Assembly: GCA_003447535.1 (NCBI GenBank)
Contig: DLYY01000168.1
Span: forward strand, 1 to 16,444
Source: Bacteroidota bacterium
GTDB lineage: Bacteria > Bacteroidota > Bacteroidia > Chitinophagales > UBA8649
Reading direction: 5' to 3'
Length of the DNA: 16,444 bases
The first letter of the stretch is position 1. Every line of letters begins with the position of its first letter. Positions 1-8,790 of this stretch are shown here, one piece after another. The position numbers and the translations under genes are program-made. The notes beneath the pieces are model-generated. The model was not told where the DNA came from. It ran no database searches and saw nothing but the letters and a program-made list of their open reading frames with translations.

Positions 1-1467
1 GCAGGAAGTAATGCCACTGCAGCTCCAGGTCGAAATACAGGACCATGGAGTGTCTCCACTCCTGAAGCATGGAGATTTTCACCGGATGGAGCACCTACTT
101 ACAGCTTTAACTGGTTTGATATGGCAGGAAACAATCTTGGCAATACAGCAAACCTTGATGTTTGCCCAGATATTACATCATCTTACCGAGCTGAAATCAT
201 GTATACTTCGTGCAGTGGTACTGCATTAACCTACAACGATACGGTAGAAGTTGCCGTAGCTGAAAACTTTGACTTTTCAGTGAGTGTGACCGATACCGCG
301 GATTGCGGACAAAGTAATGGAGTTGCAGCTGCAGTAGCTCCCGTAGGAGCCAACCCTCCCCTAACCTATTCATGGGACAACGGACAGAGTGGCCTTGTTC
401 TCGCAGGTGTGCCTGCAGGAGATTATTGTTTGACCATAACCGATGCTTCGAACTGTCAAGTCACGCGCTGTGTAACCATACCAGAAATTGGTCCTGAAAT
501 CGACAGCATCAATATCATAGATGCAAATTGTGATGGAGAAAATGGCGCTGCAGGAATCTTTGTTAGTGGAGGTTCAAGCCCTTACATCTACAGCTGGAAT
601 GATACAAACAACCAGACGGATGCTGTGGCAATCGGACTAGACTCAGGCACCTACATAGTGACGGTTACCGATGCAAGCAATTGTGCGCTCACCGATAGTG
701 TTTTTGTAGACCAGCCCTTTGAGAATCCAAGCATCAATATTGAAGGACCAAGTGTTTTGTGTTTTCCTGAGGCTGCTATTCTTGAAGGAAGTAGCGACGA
801 CTCCACACTATCCTATGTTTGGAGTACTGGCCAATCAGGGGCACTAATCTCCGTTGTTCCCGATCGAGATACCACGTTATATGTTACAGGTTCTAATGGA
901 CCGTGCTCTGCACAGGATAGTATTTTCATAGCAGTATCTAATCCAATTCAAAACATCGAAATTCTCTATGAGCCTGATACCACCGTACTTTATGGCGATA
1001 GTCTTGTAGTAACCATATCCGGTGACAATATCACCTCTTATCTATGGGATGTATTAGGCGACTCCACTGCCTCGGTAGTCCTTTTCCCAGGAGATTCAAC
1101 GCTTTATGAAGTCGCTCTAGGTGGAGTAAGCCCTTGTGGTGATTCAATAATCTTCATTCCGGTAAATGTTATCCCAGAGGTAGATCCGCTTATTCCTGAT
1201 GCCTTCACACCGAATGGTGATGGCCTTAATGATGTCTTCGAAGTAATCAATGCTTCTTTCTTTGTTACTGTAGAAATGCGCATTTATAATCGCTGGGGGG
1301 AACTTGTCTTTGAAGAGATTGGAGACGCCTCATCGCTTGAAGGATGGGACGGAACCTTTAATGGAAAACAAGCGCCCGCAGGTAGCTACATGATAGTTGT
1401 TCTTGCCAAACAGCTTGGACGCCCTGATAAAAGACAGGCCAGCGGAAGTGTCTCGCTTATTCGCTAA
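1..1467 (+). CDS. T9SS-exported surface protein, 5'-truncated, with SprB repeats and gliding-motility C-terminal domain
   Basis: The reading frame is open from the first base, so the start lies outside the window; 488 residues are visible. Around residues 93-160 and 168-238 are two SprB-type repeats, each with a PPLTYSW- or SPYIYSW-like core, a G(L/V)..G.Y..T(I/V)TDASNC strand and paired cysteines. Less regular Ig/PKD-like segments follow to about residue 395. The last 92 residues (about 397-488) carry the CHU_C hallmarks: PDAFTPNGDGLND, then IYNRWGELVFE, a GWDGTFNGK turn and an APAGSYM strand. This domain targets proteins to the type IX secretion system, and such proteins are cell-surface adhesins or secreted matrix proteins. 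The stop at 1465 is 15 bases before the next gene. The specific ligand is unknown. The only in-frame ATG visible early (121) falls inside the protein and is not the start. Confidence 0.9.
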   Translation, partial: AGSNATAAPGRNTGPWSVSTPEAWRFSPDGAPTYSFNWFDMAGNNLGNTANLDVCPDITSSYRAEIMYTSCSGTALTYNDTVEVAVAENFDFSVSVTDTADCGQSNGVAAAVAPVGANPPLTYSWDNGQSGLVLAGVPAGDYCLTITDASNCQVTRCVTIPEIGPEIDSINIIDANCDGENGAAGIFVSGGSSPYIYSWNDTNNQTDAVAIGLDSGTYIVTVTDASNCALTDSVFVDQPFENPSINIEGPSVLCFPEAAILEGSSDDSTLSYVWSTGQSGALISVVPDRDTTLYVTGSNGPCSAQDSIFIAVSNPIQNIEILYEPDTTVLYGDSLVVTISGDNITSYLWDVLGDSTASVVLFPGDSTLYEVALGGVSPCGDSIIFIPVNVIPEVDPLIPDAFTPNGDGLNDVFEVINASFFVTVEMRIYNRWGELVFEEIGDASSLEGWDGTFNGKQAPAGSYMIVVLAKQLGRPDKRQASGSVSLIR

Positions 1468-1482
1468 TAACATGGCTATATA

Positions 1483-3768
1483 ATGAATAGATACGTCAGA
1501 CTATTTTTCATTGGTGCATTTAGTTGTTTATGCTCTGCTTTACATAGCCAAAGCAATTTTGGCGTTAACGTATATTCTTTCTCGCAAGCAGAGGGCTACA
1601 GAGCCCTACCCTATGCTGATATAAAAGATTTGACAGGCAACCCTATTGCACAATCCGATTCGCTGGGATTAGCGCAATGGAATGGGACTACTGATAAACA
1701 AGAAATTATGGTGAGTGCGTTGGGATATACTTCAGATACGCTTGACGTTTTCCGCGATGAATACGCCAAAGTTATCTTGTATCCCGAAATTCTAGAGTCT
1801 ACTGTGATTCAATCTCGCAGAAACTCAAGACAGCTTGGCGTAACACTGAATACGACACTACTTGACCAAAAGGATTTAACGAAAGCCGCTTGTTGTAATC
1901 TTTCGGAAAGTTTCGAAACGAATAATTCGGTAGACGTTGGCTATACTGATGCCATTACGGGTAGCAAAAAGCTTCATATGCTTGGCCTTGATGGCAAGTA
2001 TGCAGAAATTCGATTTGAAGGTCTAGCCTCCATTAGGGGCCTGAATCTGTTAGGAGGAATGATTAATGTACCAGGACCTTTTCTTCACAGCATTGCTCTA
2101 TCAAAAGGATCAGGATCAATTGTAACCGGGCGCGAAGCGATTTCTGGGCAAATTATTTATAATTGGAAACCTCCAGATTGCGATGAACGACTTCATGTGA
2201 ATGTTTACCTAGGAGCTTACGGGAGATTAGAGGGTAATATTCTCTCTACGGAAAAGATTAGCCGACGTTGGTCTACGCTCACTTCGGTGCACGGCATGGT
2301 GAATAATCGGGAAATGGATAATAATGGCGATGGCTTTTTAGACCTGCCGAAAAATCCATTTCACCTTAATGTTATGCATCGATGGAAGTACTTCCATAAA
2401 CAAAAATGGCGTACTCAATTTGGCTTTGATTACAGCCAAACTGAGTTAGAAGGAGGACTTAGTAGCGCTTACCGCCAAGACTCAATTTATAATGCGGACT
2501 ATCGATATGAGCAAGAGAGTCGGCGAATAGCAGCCTTTTGGAAGATGGGCAGGCTTTGGGATAAGTGGAGTATTGGATTTCAAAACCGTTTCTATTTGCA
2601 TGATCGCGAGGCATTCTTTGGAGACAATAGTCAGGCATTGTATAGCACGAGAGATTATAGCGGGCAGGAAATATTTGGTGAGAGCAAGCTAATTCTTGAG
2701 CATTTTTGGAATACCACTGCCAACGGTGAGGACCTCAATAGTCACACGCTGAAATTTGGAGGAGGACTGTTAGTAGACTCTTTACAAGAGGCTGTTCTAG
2801 GAGCAAATCCACTGCAACAAGAACGTTGGGAGTTTAATCCCTATGGCTTTGCAGAGTATACTTACGAGTTCAATACATCGTTCGCTTGGATTGCAGGGAT
2901 GCGCGTCGAGCACCACAACCTCTATGGACTGTACCTTCTACCTAGAATGAATATGCGCTGGACAACGCCTAATGAATGGATTATAAAGCTATCTGCAGGT
3001 CGCTCAGCACGAAGTCCCTTTATCCTTACAGAGAGCTTTGGAAGATTTGCTAGTGGGCGCCAATTCCTCATTGATACGGAATTTATAGATAATGTATATG
3101 ATGAGCGAGCTTGGACTTATGGTATAAATTTGTTTAAAAATTTCGAGATAGGTAATACCTCTTGGGAGTGGATTATAGATGCTTATCGTACGGATTTCCA
3201 GCGGCATACAGTGTTTAATATTGAAGATCCTTCAACAATAAAAATTCAAACGCTTCAAGGACGCGCCTTTTCAAATTCATTACAAATTGACTTAGTTACT
3301 AATTGGCTCGATAATCTAAAAACCAGTATATCGATTAAAGGGGATCAGACCTTTACAACATATGATGGACAAACGCTTAGAGATCCTTTTATTCCAAAGT
3401 GGGTGCTTTTACAAAATATTGCTTACAGTCTGCCTTCCGAAAAACTTAGAACAGATTTTACGCTCACATTACGAGGACCAAGTCGCATTCCATCTACGGA
3501 TAATAGAAGGTCTAAGGAATCTCCTGCCTATGCCACTATAAATGCACAAGTAACCTATGCACCAAATGCTGGCCACGAGCTTTACATAGGAGGTGAAAAC
3601 CTCAATGTGTTCCGCCAATCCAATCCCATTATTCGTCCGGATGGTATTGCACAAACTGATGTAAATTCCCCAGCAACACTATTTGATGCCTCTATGATTT
3701 GGGGGCCAATTTTCGGACCTAGAGTATATTTGGGATACCGATTTACCTTTTTTCGGCATGATTCTTGA
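1483..3768 (+). CDS. TonB-dependent outer-membrane receptor with carboxypeptidase-like N-terminal domain, probably metal-related
   Basis: The protein has 761 residues and begins with a signal peptide (about 1-23, ending near HSQ). Residues about 25-103 form a carboxypeptidase-regulatory-like domain typical of Bacteroidota receptors. Residues about 105-229 form the plug, with a NNSVDVGYTDAITG motif, a GLDG loop, a GLN/GGMINVPGP stretch and an ALSKGSGSIVTG strand. The remainder, about 235-761, alternates aromatic beta strands as in a 22-strand barrel and ends in YLGYRFTFF. Adjacent cysteines (137-138) lie in the plug within KAACCNLSESFE, a feature I associate with the receptor subfamily that sits beside HMA proteins. 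Such receptors use TonB-ExbBD energy to import a bound ligand across the outer membrane. The stop overlaps a possible TTG start of the HMA gene, so the two are probably co-transcribed. A copper or other soft-metal role is inferred from that neighbour; the substrate is not proven. Confidence 0.92.
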   Translation: MNRYVRLFFIGAFSCLCSALHSQSNFGVNVYSFSQAEGYRALPYADIKDLTGNPIAQSDSLGLAQWNGTTDKQEIMVSALGYTSDTLDVFRDEYAKVILYPEILESTVIQSRRNSRQLGVTLNTTLLDQKDLTKAACCNLSESFETNNSVDVGYTDAITGSKKLHMLGLDGKYAEIRFEGLASIRGLNLLGGMINVPGPFLHSIALSKGSGSIVTGREAISGQIIYNWKPPDCDERLHVNVYLGAYGRLEGNILSTEKISRRWSTLTSVHGMVNNREMDNNGDGFLDLPKNPFHLNVMHRWKYFHKQKWRTQFGFDYSQTELEGGLSSAYRQDSIYNADYRYEQESRRIAAFWKMGRLWDKWSIGFQNRFYLHDREAFFGDNSQALYSTRDYSGQEIFGESKLILEHFWNTTANGEDLNSHTLKFGGGLLVDSLQEAVLGANPLQQERWEFNPYGFAEYTYEFNTSFAWIAGMRVEHHNLYGLYLLPRMNMRWTTPNEWIIKLSAGRSARSPFILTESFGRFASGRQFLIDTEFIDNVYDERAWTYGINLFKNFEIGNTSWEWIIDAYRTDFQRHTVFNIEDPSTIKIQTLQGRAFSNSLQIDLVTNWLDNLKTSISIKGDQTFTTYDGQTLRDPFIPKWVLLQNIAYSLPSEKLRTDFTLTLRGPSRIPSTDNRRSKESPAYATINAQVTYAPNAGHELYIGGENLNVFRQSNPIIRPDGIAQTDVNSPATLFDASMIWGPIFGPRVYLGYRFTFFRHDS

Positions 3769-3782
3769 AAAACTTTGAACTT

Positions 3783-4145
3783 ATGAGAACAATATTACTT
3801 GCTATGAGCATCCTTTTTTTATCCGCAAATCTTCGGGCAGAAAAGACGACTATTTCCTTTGAAACCAATGCAATCTGCGGCATGTGCATCGATCGTATCG
3901 AAGAGGCCTGCTATGCCCTTCAGGGAGTAAAAAATGTAGATGTTGATTTAGAAGATAAAACTGTATCCGTCACCTTTAATGATGCAAAAACTTCTGAAGA
4001 AGCGATTAAAATGGCTGTTGCCGATGCAGGATACGTCGCAGGAAATTTTGCTCCTAATCCTATCAGTCAGGAGAGTTTGCCAGGATGCTGTGGAGGAAAG
4101 CAAGGTGAAAAATCCGGATGCTCTGCCTCAGAAGGTAAAAACTAA
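3783..4145 (+). CDS. Exported heavy-metal-associated (HMA) domain protein, MerP/CopZ-like
   Basis: This is a 120-residue protein with a signal peptide (about 1-19, ending LRAE) and one HMA fold. The metal site is C32-G-M-C35, followed by IDRIEEACYALQGVKNVDVDLED, which matches the family's ferredoxin-like beta-alpha-beta pattern. A tail after residue 100 has further cysteines (102, 103, 113) among glycines and lysines and could add metal ligands. HMA domains bind Cu(I), Hg(II) or similar soft metals and hand them to partners; the signal peptide puts this one in the periplasm or on a membrane surface. I chose the ATG at 3783. A TTG at 3765 overlaps the receptor's stop (TTGA) and would add six residues; it cannot be ruled out. 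The close spacing to the receptor suggests a shared job in metal capture or delivery. Confidence 0.88.
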   Translation: MRTILLAMSILFLSANLRAEKTTISFETNAICGMCIDRIEEACYALQGVKNVDVDLEDKTVSVTFNDAKTSEEAIKMAVADAGYVAGNFAPNPISQESLPGCCGGKQGEKSGCSASEGKN

Positions 4146-4210
4146 CGCTTAGATTACCATAGCTCAATACAAGGCATAAAGGGTGACAAGAGAGCTTAGG
4201 TTTGAACTTG

Positions 4211-4999
4211 ATGCTCCGACGGCTTACTTTCTATACCCTACTTTTCCTATACAATCCTTTACTTTATGGACAGGATTACGCCTTAGGATCATCCAACACT
4301 TTCCGAGAGGTTACGTCTTTCTGGTTACTGCACCCGGCAGACAATAGTCCAACCAAGAAAAACCTTCGACTCGACGGACGGTGGAACCATCACCCACTCA
4401 GTCCAAACCTATATGAAGCTGGTCTAAGACTTACCTACAGGAAAAACAATCAGAGTATTCTACTTGTAAACAAGGCAACAGGGTTTCCAAAACATTCGCG
4501 ATGGAAGCTCTATACTGGGTATACGCGAAACATTGGGCATTACCTCAATATTGGGCTTTATCTTGGCGGCTCGACCTACTTCACCCCCCTAGAAAACTCT
4601 GCTAAGCTAGAGTTCGGGGGCAGCGCCTCCCTTATGCTAAAATCCTTCATATCACTCCATCTTTTGTGGGAAGCAAGTCATCGAAATGCTGAGCTTGATC
4701 AACTAACAAATGCAACACAACATCAAGTAACCAAAGCACTTTTCTATTCCAAGGATTTGGTAGAGGCCTACATTGCCCTTATCCTTGATCGTATAAAAGG
4801 AAACCAGTACATTATTGGCGGCCGAATAAAGCTTCAGAGCGCCTTGTCTCTACGCTTTGATTTGGGATTATCACCTGTAAAGGCTGGTCTAACAATGCTC
4901 ATCGATAAAAAGAATGTCACGTTCGGACTCTCAGCACAGTTATACAACGGAATACCTATCCAATATGCTGCCATTACCGGCTATGAATACTTCAAATAA
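4211..4999 (+). CDS. Small predicted outer-membrane beta-barrel protein, partner of the HhH-barrel gene
   Basis: The protein has 262 residues. A signal peptide covers about residues 1-21 (LLYGQ). The rest shows alternating polar/hydrophobic strands, many aromatic residues and glycine turns, for example YTGYTRNIG, GLYLGGSTYF and GYEYF at the C-terminus, fitting a small outer-membrane barrel. I recognise no named family with certainty; it differs from PorP/SprF in lacking the usual N-terminal NPAYAG-type stretch. Start choice: ATG at 4211 opens directly into the signal peptide, while TTG codons at 4202 and 4208 would add only a few residues. Its stop overlaps the next gene's ATG by one base (TAATG), which implies translational coupling and a linked function with the HhH-barrel protein. 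A 65-base gap separates it from the HMA gene. Confidence 0.75.
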   Translation: MLRRLTFYTLLFLYNPLLYGQDYALGSSNTFREVTSFWLLHPADNSPTKKNLRLDGRWNHHPLSPNLYEAGLRLTYRKNNQSILLVNKATGFPKHSRWKLYTGYTRNIGHYLNIGLYLGGSTYFTPLENSAKLEFGGSASLMLKSFISLHLLWEASHRNAELDQLTNATQHQVTKALFYSKDLVEAYIALILDRIKGNQYIIGGRIKLQSALSLRFDLGLSPVKAGLTMLIDKKNVTFGLSAQLYNGIPIQYAAITGYEYFK

Positions 5000-6864
5000 T
5001 GAAAAGGTTAGCATGGTCAATTATATGCACTGGTTGGTTATGGTCTTATCCCTCTACATGTCATGCCCAAGATCCTTCCACTCTTGTTTATGATAGTACT
5101 TATCGAGACAACACATCGTTATTTTTATCTGAAACATCCTCTTTTTATGAAGAAAGCTATTCGCCTTCAAAACAAAAAGGCCCAGCCCATATGGCGCGTA
5201 GATGGCTGACTAAAAAATGGATAAGCCAAGAGCAATACGACAGCCTATTATCTTATCAAAGAGAGTTTGGTCGAATACACAACCTGCTAGAATTACGCCA
5301 TGTAAACTCCTTTGATCGAGCCACGTATGAGCGACTTTTTGATGTTCTTGGTCAACAAGTCCTATTCATTAGCTCTCAGGCGGCCTTAGATAACACAGAG
5401 CACAAGCTACGCTTGGGTATTGTGGGCGAAAAAAGCGATAGTTTCTTGCTGCGACATTATATCCAATATGGAATTCAAGTAAACGACGTATGGTCAGCTG
5501 GAATAAATATAGAACACGATTACAGCGAACGTTTTGTGTTTAGAAAAAAGCAACTAGGTTGGGACTACACCTCATTATATTGGTCGGTTAGGCAACCAAA
5601 TTTTGCACTTACTCTCGGGGATTATCGAGTAACTTGGGGGTTGGGAAGTGTTTTATCTCGGCACTTTCAGTTGCAATCCCTTTATATTCCAAGTACGTGG
5701 GTGGGAATTCAAATGCAAGGTAAACCCCATACGAGCCTCAATGAGGTAAACAAAATGCGAGGAGTATGCCTTGACATCTATAAAAAGAAACTTCAAGGAA
5801 CCGTACTTTTCGACTATCAACAGGTCGATGGAGAAATCAGGGACTCTTCTCTGTGGATTGATCCAAGTAATCAAGGTCTCCACCAAAGTGAACTCCAGCA
5901 ATTACGCCGTAAAGCTGTTACACTCACAGCAATTGGATTTGACGTTCGTACAAAGTCAATGCAATTCCAGCCAGGAATAAGTGTGCTCTACAAAAGAGCC
6001 TTCCTGTCTCATGTCCATCAATCCCAATTCAATCTGGGCTTTTACAACTCATGGCATCTGCCCAATGGTATAGTACAAGGAGAAATTTCTACCATGGTTG
6101 AACCTTCGAACGCTAAATCAATCACATTATTGACAACAATGATTATGGCCCTTTCTCCGAAAACGGATTATACGGCCTCGCTACAATTGCAATCCATTAA
6201 TAATAACGCACCTAGGATTCCAAGTATGAATGCCATAGATATAACCGAAGGCCTTCAAGTGAGATTGGGACTCAGACATGAGTGGAAAAAGCATTATATG
6301 CATGGGGTTGCATCACTTTATTCTCCTATGTACGACAACCCAAACAATGGTCATAAAAGCCAAGTAACGATAGGCGGCCGATATGAGTACAAAAGAAACC
6401 GTCAAGAAAACATTTATGTTATGGCACGCTACCGACCATATCTCGATACGGAAACGTCCTCGAATCAGATCTTGATACGACTAAAATGGACAAAACGCTA
6501 CCATGATGATTTCAGCTTTCACTGTTATCTATCCGCCCAAGCACAGGGTACAAAAGACCATTGGTCCTGGGGCCATATGTGGTATACGGAAGTGCGACAT
6601 AATCCTTGGAAAATAATTCAACACCGAGCTAGATTAACGCTCTCCACCCATACCGGGCCCGATGCGTTACTAGACTACCCTTACACTATATCCCTACCTT
6701 ATGGGTTTCCCCAGGCCTTTAGCTTGGGCCAAGTGCAGCTAGTGAATTCACTGACGATTCGATGGCGGCGTGGAATACGAATCGCAATCCTGCAAAACTC
6801 TAAGCTTACCAAGGAGGATTCGTTACACAGAGTACACCTTCAGATTGAACTCTCCTTGCCTTAG
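4999..6864 (+). CDS. Helix-hairpin-helix domain fused to predicted outer-membrane beta-barrel (ComEA-like N-terminus)
   Basis: The protein has 621 residues. A signal peptide occupies about residues 1-24 (CHAQ). Residues about 70-120 match the HhH segment seen in large Bacteroidota proteins annotated as helix-hairpin-helix proteins: QEQYDSLLSYQREFGRI, then LLELRHVNSFDRATYERL. This is the same helix-turn arrangement as ComEA, whose HhH pair binds DNA non-specifically, but the first half-repeat is degenerate here. From about residue 130 onward the sequence is rich in aromatic, alternating strands such as LGDYRVTWGLG, YKRNRQENIYVMARY and the closing VHLQIELSLP, suggesting an outer-membrane barrel. 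The topology implies a periplasm-facing HhH domain tied to an outer-membrane channel. A role in DNA uptake is an attractive inference, not established. It is translationally coupled to the upstream gene and 132 bases upstream of lepA. Confidence 0.78.
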   Translation: MKRLAWSIICTGWLWSYPSTCHAQDPSTLVYDSTYRDNTSLFLSETSSFYEESYSPSKQKGPAHMARRWLTKKWISQEQYDSLLSYQREFGRIHNLLELRHVNSFDRATYERLFDVLGQQVLFISSQAALDNTEHKLRLGIVGEKSDSFLLRHYIQYGIQVNDVWSAGINIEHDYSERFVFRKKQLGWDYTSLYWSVRQPNFALTLGDYRVTWGLGSVLSRHFQLQSLYIPSTWVGIQMQGKPHTSLNEVNKMRGVCLDIYKKKLQGTVLFDYQQVDGEIRDSSLWIDPSNQGLHQSELQQLRRKAVTLTAIGFDVRTKSMQFQPGISVLYKRAFLSHVHQSQFNLGFYNSWHLPNGIVQGEISTMVEPSNAKSITLLTTMIMALSPKTDYTASLQLQSINNNAPRIPSMNAIDITEGLQVRLGLRHEWKKHYMHGVASLYSPMYDNPNNGHKSQVTIGGRYEYKRNRQENIYVMARYRPYLDTETSSNQILIRLKWTKRYHDDFSFHCYLSAQAQGTKDHWSWGHMWYTEVRHNPWKIIQHRARLTLSTHTGPDALLDYPYTISLPYGFPQAFSLGQVQLVNSLTIRWRRGIRIAILQNSKLTKEDSLHRVHLQIELSLP

Positions 6865-6960
6865 GATTCAACTATGAGTCTACAGAATTCTACATGGCGA
6901 GCTATGCCAAGGTAGGCTAGCATAATTTGACGGTAATTATGAAAGCTTTAACGAATTCTG

Positions 6961-6982
6961 ATCAAAAGAGCTTGGTTTTGAT
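6961..6982. repeat. Perfect 7-bp inverted repeat in the lepA leader
   Basis: ATCAAAA (6961-6967) and TTTTGAT (6976-6982) are perfect inverted arms around an 8-base loop. The structure ends 14 bases before the lepA ATG. It could form a weak hairpin in the mRNA leader or be an operator-type site. The arms are AT-rich, so chance is possible, and no protein is known to bind it. Confidence 0.35.
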
Positions 6983-6996
6983 AGTATATTTACTCC

Positions 6997-8790
6997 ATGC
7001 AGGACATTAGAAATTTTTGCATTATTGCGCATATTGATCACGGCAAGTCTACTCTTGCTGATCGACTTCTTGATGAGACCAAAGCCGTCAACGATCGAGA
7101 GAAACAAAGCCAAATCCTTGATGATATGGATTTGGAACGCGAAAGAGGAATTACGATTAAAAGCCATGCAATACGCATGGAATATGCCCATACAGATGGG
7201 GAAATTTATCGTTTTAATCTAATCGACACACCAGGCCACGTGGACTTTTCTTACGAAGTTTCGCGGTCTATTGCTTCATGTGAAGGAGCGCTTCTTCTTG
7301 TGGATGCTGCACAAGGCATTCAAGCCCAAACGATCTCTAACCTTTACCTGGCGCTTGAAAATGACTTGGAGATCATTCCCGTCATTAATAAGATTGACAT
7401 GGATGGCGCTATGATTGAGGAAGTATCTGATCAGATCATTGACCTTATCGGCTGTGACGCAGATGATATAGTCCATGCCAGTGGAAAAACAGGTATTGGT
7501 GTTCCTGAGATTTTATCCGCTGTGGTTGCTCGAATTCCAGCGCCGAAAGGCGACCCTGAAGCTCCTCTGCAAGCGATGATTTTTGATTCCGTATTTAATC
7601 CATTTCGTGGCGTCATTGCCTATTTCCGAGTATTAAATGGGACAATGAATAAAGGAGATAAAATTCAGTTACTCTCTACTAAAGAAACGTATAACGCAGA
7701 TGAAATTGGCATTCTGCGACTAAAGCCTGAACCGTGTAAGACCCTTTCTTCTGGAGATGTAGGCTACATCATTACAGGTATAAAACAGTCCAAGGAGATT
7801 AAAGTAGGTGATACAATTACCCTTCAAGAGAATCCCACTACGGAAATGGTAAATGGGTTTGAAGATGTAAAACCTATGGTATTTGCTGGGATTTACCCCA
7901 TGGACTCCGATGATTATGAAGATTTGCGCGATGCTTTGGAAAAGCTTCAGCTTAATGATGCTTCTTTGGTTTATGAACCCGAAACTTCCATTGCCTTAGG
8001 ATTTGGCTTTCGATGCGGATTTCTAGGACTCCTTCATTTGGAAATCATTCAGGAACGACTAGAACGAGAGTTCGATCAAAGTGTAATTACCACAACACCT
8101 CAGGTAACCTATCTAGCTTACACTAAGGCGGGCGACGAGATCATCATTAATAATCCTGCGGATTTACCCGACCCTTCATTTCTTGAGCGTATCGAGGAAC
8201 CCTACATACGCGCTCAAATCATTACGAAGGAGGAATATGTCGGATCGATGATGGGGCTTTGCATTGAAAATCGAGGCTTTCTCAAAAATCAGGTCTATCT
8301 CTCCATCGATCGCGTTGAATTGACTTTTGAAATGCCAATGTCGGAAATCGTTTTTGAATTTTATGACAAGCTAAAGTCAATTTCTAAAGGTTACGCCTCC
8401 TTTGATTATCATATCATTGGTTACCAACCCGGCGACCTGGTTAAACTCGACATTAAACTCAATGGTGATAACGTAGATGCCTTTACTGCTATGATTCACC
8501 GGGACAAGGCCTACTATTTTGGAAGAAGGTTGTGCGAGAAACTCAAGGAACTCATTCCAAGACAACAATTTATGATTGCCATTCAAGCCGCTATTGGTCA
8601 AAAAGTTATTGCACGAGAAACGCTTTCTGCACTTCGTAAAGACGTTACGGCAAAATGCTATGGTGGAGATATTACCCGTAAGCGTAAGCTTCTTGAAAAA
8701 CAGAAAAAGGGTAAGAAAAAAATGCGCCAATTCGGCAAAGTAGAGGTCCCACAGCAAGCCTTCCTTGCCGTACTTAAACTCAACGATTAA
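6997..8790 (+). CDS. lepA: Elongation factor 4 (LepA), ribosome back-translocating GTPase
   Basis: The protein has 597 residues, the usual LepA length. It is a translational GTPase that binds the 70S ribosome and affects translation initiation, elongation and 30S biogenesis. The GTPase motifs are all visible: G1 AHIDHGKST (11-19), G2 RGIT (50-53), G3 DTPGH (78-82), G4 NKID (131-134) and G5 ASGKTG (161-166). The C-terminal half has the EF-G-like domains III and V, and the LepA-specific C-terminal domain closes with KRKLLEKQKKGKKKM and a VEVPQQAFLAVLKL tail. The ATG opens directly into QDIRNFCIIAHIDHG, as in other LepA proteins, which fixes the start. Its stop overlaps the next gene by one base. 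The gene appears intact and of ordinary composition. Confidence 0.98.
   Translation: MQDIRNFCIIAHIDHGKSTLADRLLDETKAVNDREKQSQILDDMDLERERGITIKSHAIRMEYAHTDGEIYRFNLIDTPGHVDFSYEVSRSIASCEGALLLVDAAQGIQAQTISNLYLALENDLEIIPVINKIDMDGAMIEEVSDQIIDLIGCDADDIVHASGKTGIGVPEILSAVVARIPAPKGDPEAPLQAMIFDSVFNPFRGVIAYFRVLNGTMNKGDKIQLLSTKETYNADEIGILRLKPEPCKTLSSGDVGYIITGIKQSKEIKVGDTITLQENPTTEMVNGFEDVKPMVFAGIYPMDSDDYEDLRDALEKLQLNDASLVYEPETSIALGFGFRCGFLGLLHLEIIQERLEREFDQSVITTTPQVTYLAYTKAGDEIIINNPADLPDPSFLERIEEPYIRAQIITKEEYVGSMMGLCIENRGFLKNQVYLSIDRVELTFEMPMSEIVFEFYDKLKSISKGYASFDYHIIGYQPGDLVKLDIKLNGDNVDAFTAMIHRDKAYYFGRRLCEKLKELIPRQQFMIAIQAAIGQKVIARETLSALRKDVTAKCYGGDITRKRKLLEKQKKGKKKMRQFGKVEVPQQAFLAVLKLND

Noticed and set aside
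4197..4204. TAGGTTTG, an exact match to the -7 consensus before the small barrel gene
   Set aside because: It is only 6 bases from the ATG, so transcription would start at or in the start codon, and no TTG is found about 20 bases upstream. Chance match or, less likely, a leaderless promoter.
6985..6992. TATATTTA before lepA as a -7 box
   Set aside because: It has one mismatch to TAnnTTTG and lies 4 bases from the ATG, which would make the mRNA leaderless; not convincing.
8377..8757. 126-codon open frame on the minus strand
   Set aside because: It lies wholly antisense to the conserved C-terminal part of lepA, and its translation has no recognisable domain; it is a shadow frame.
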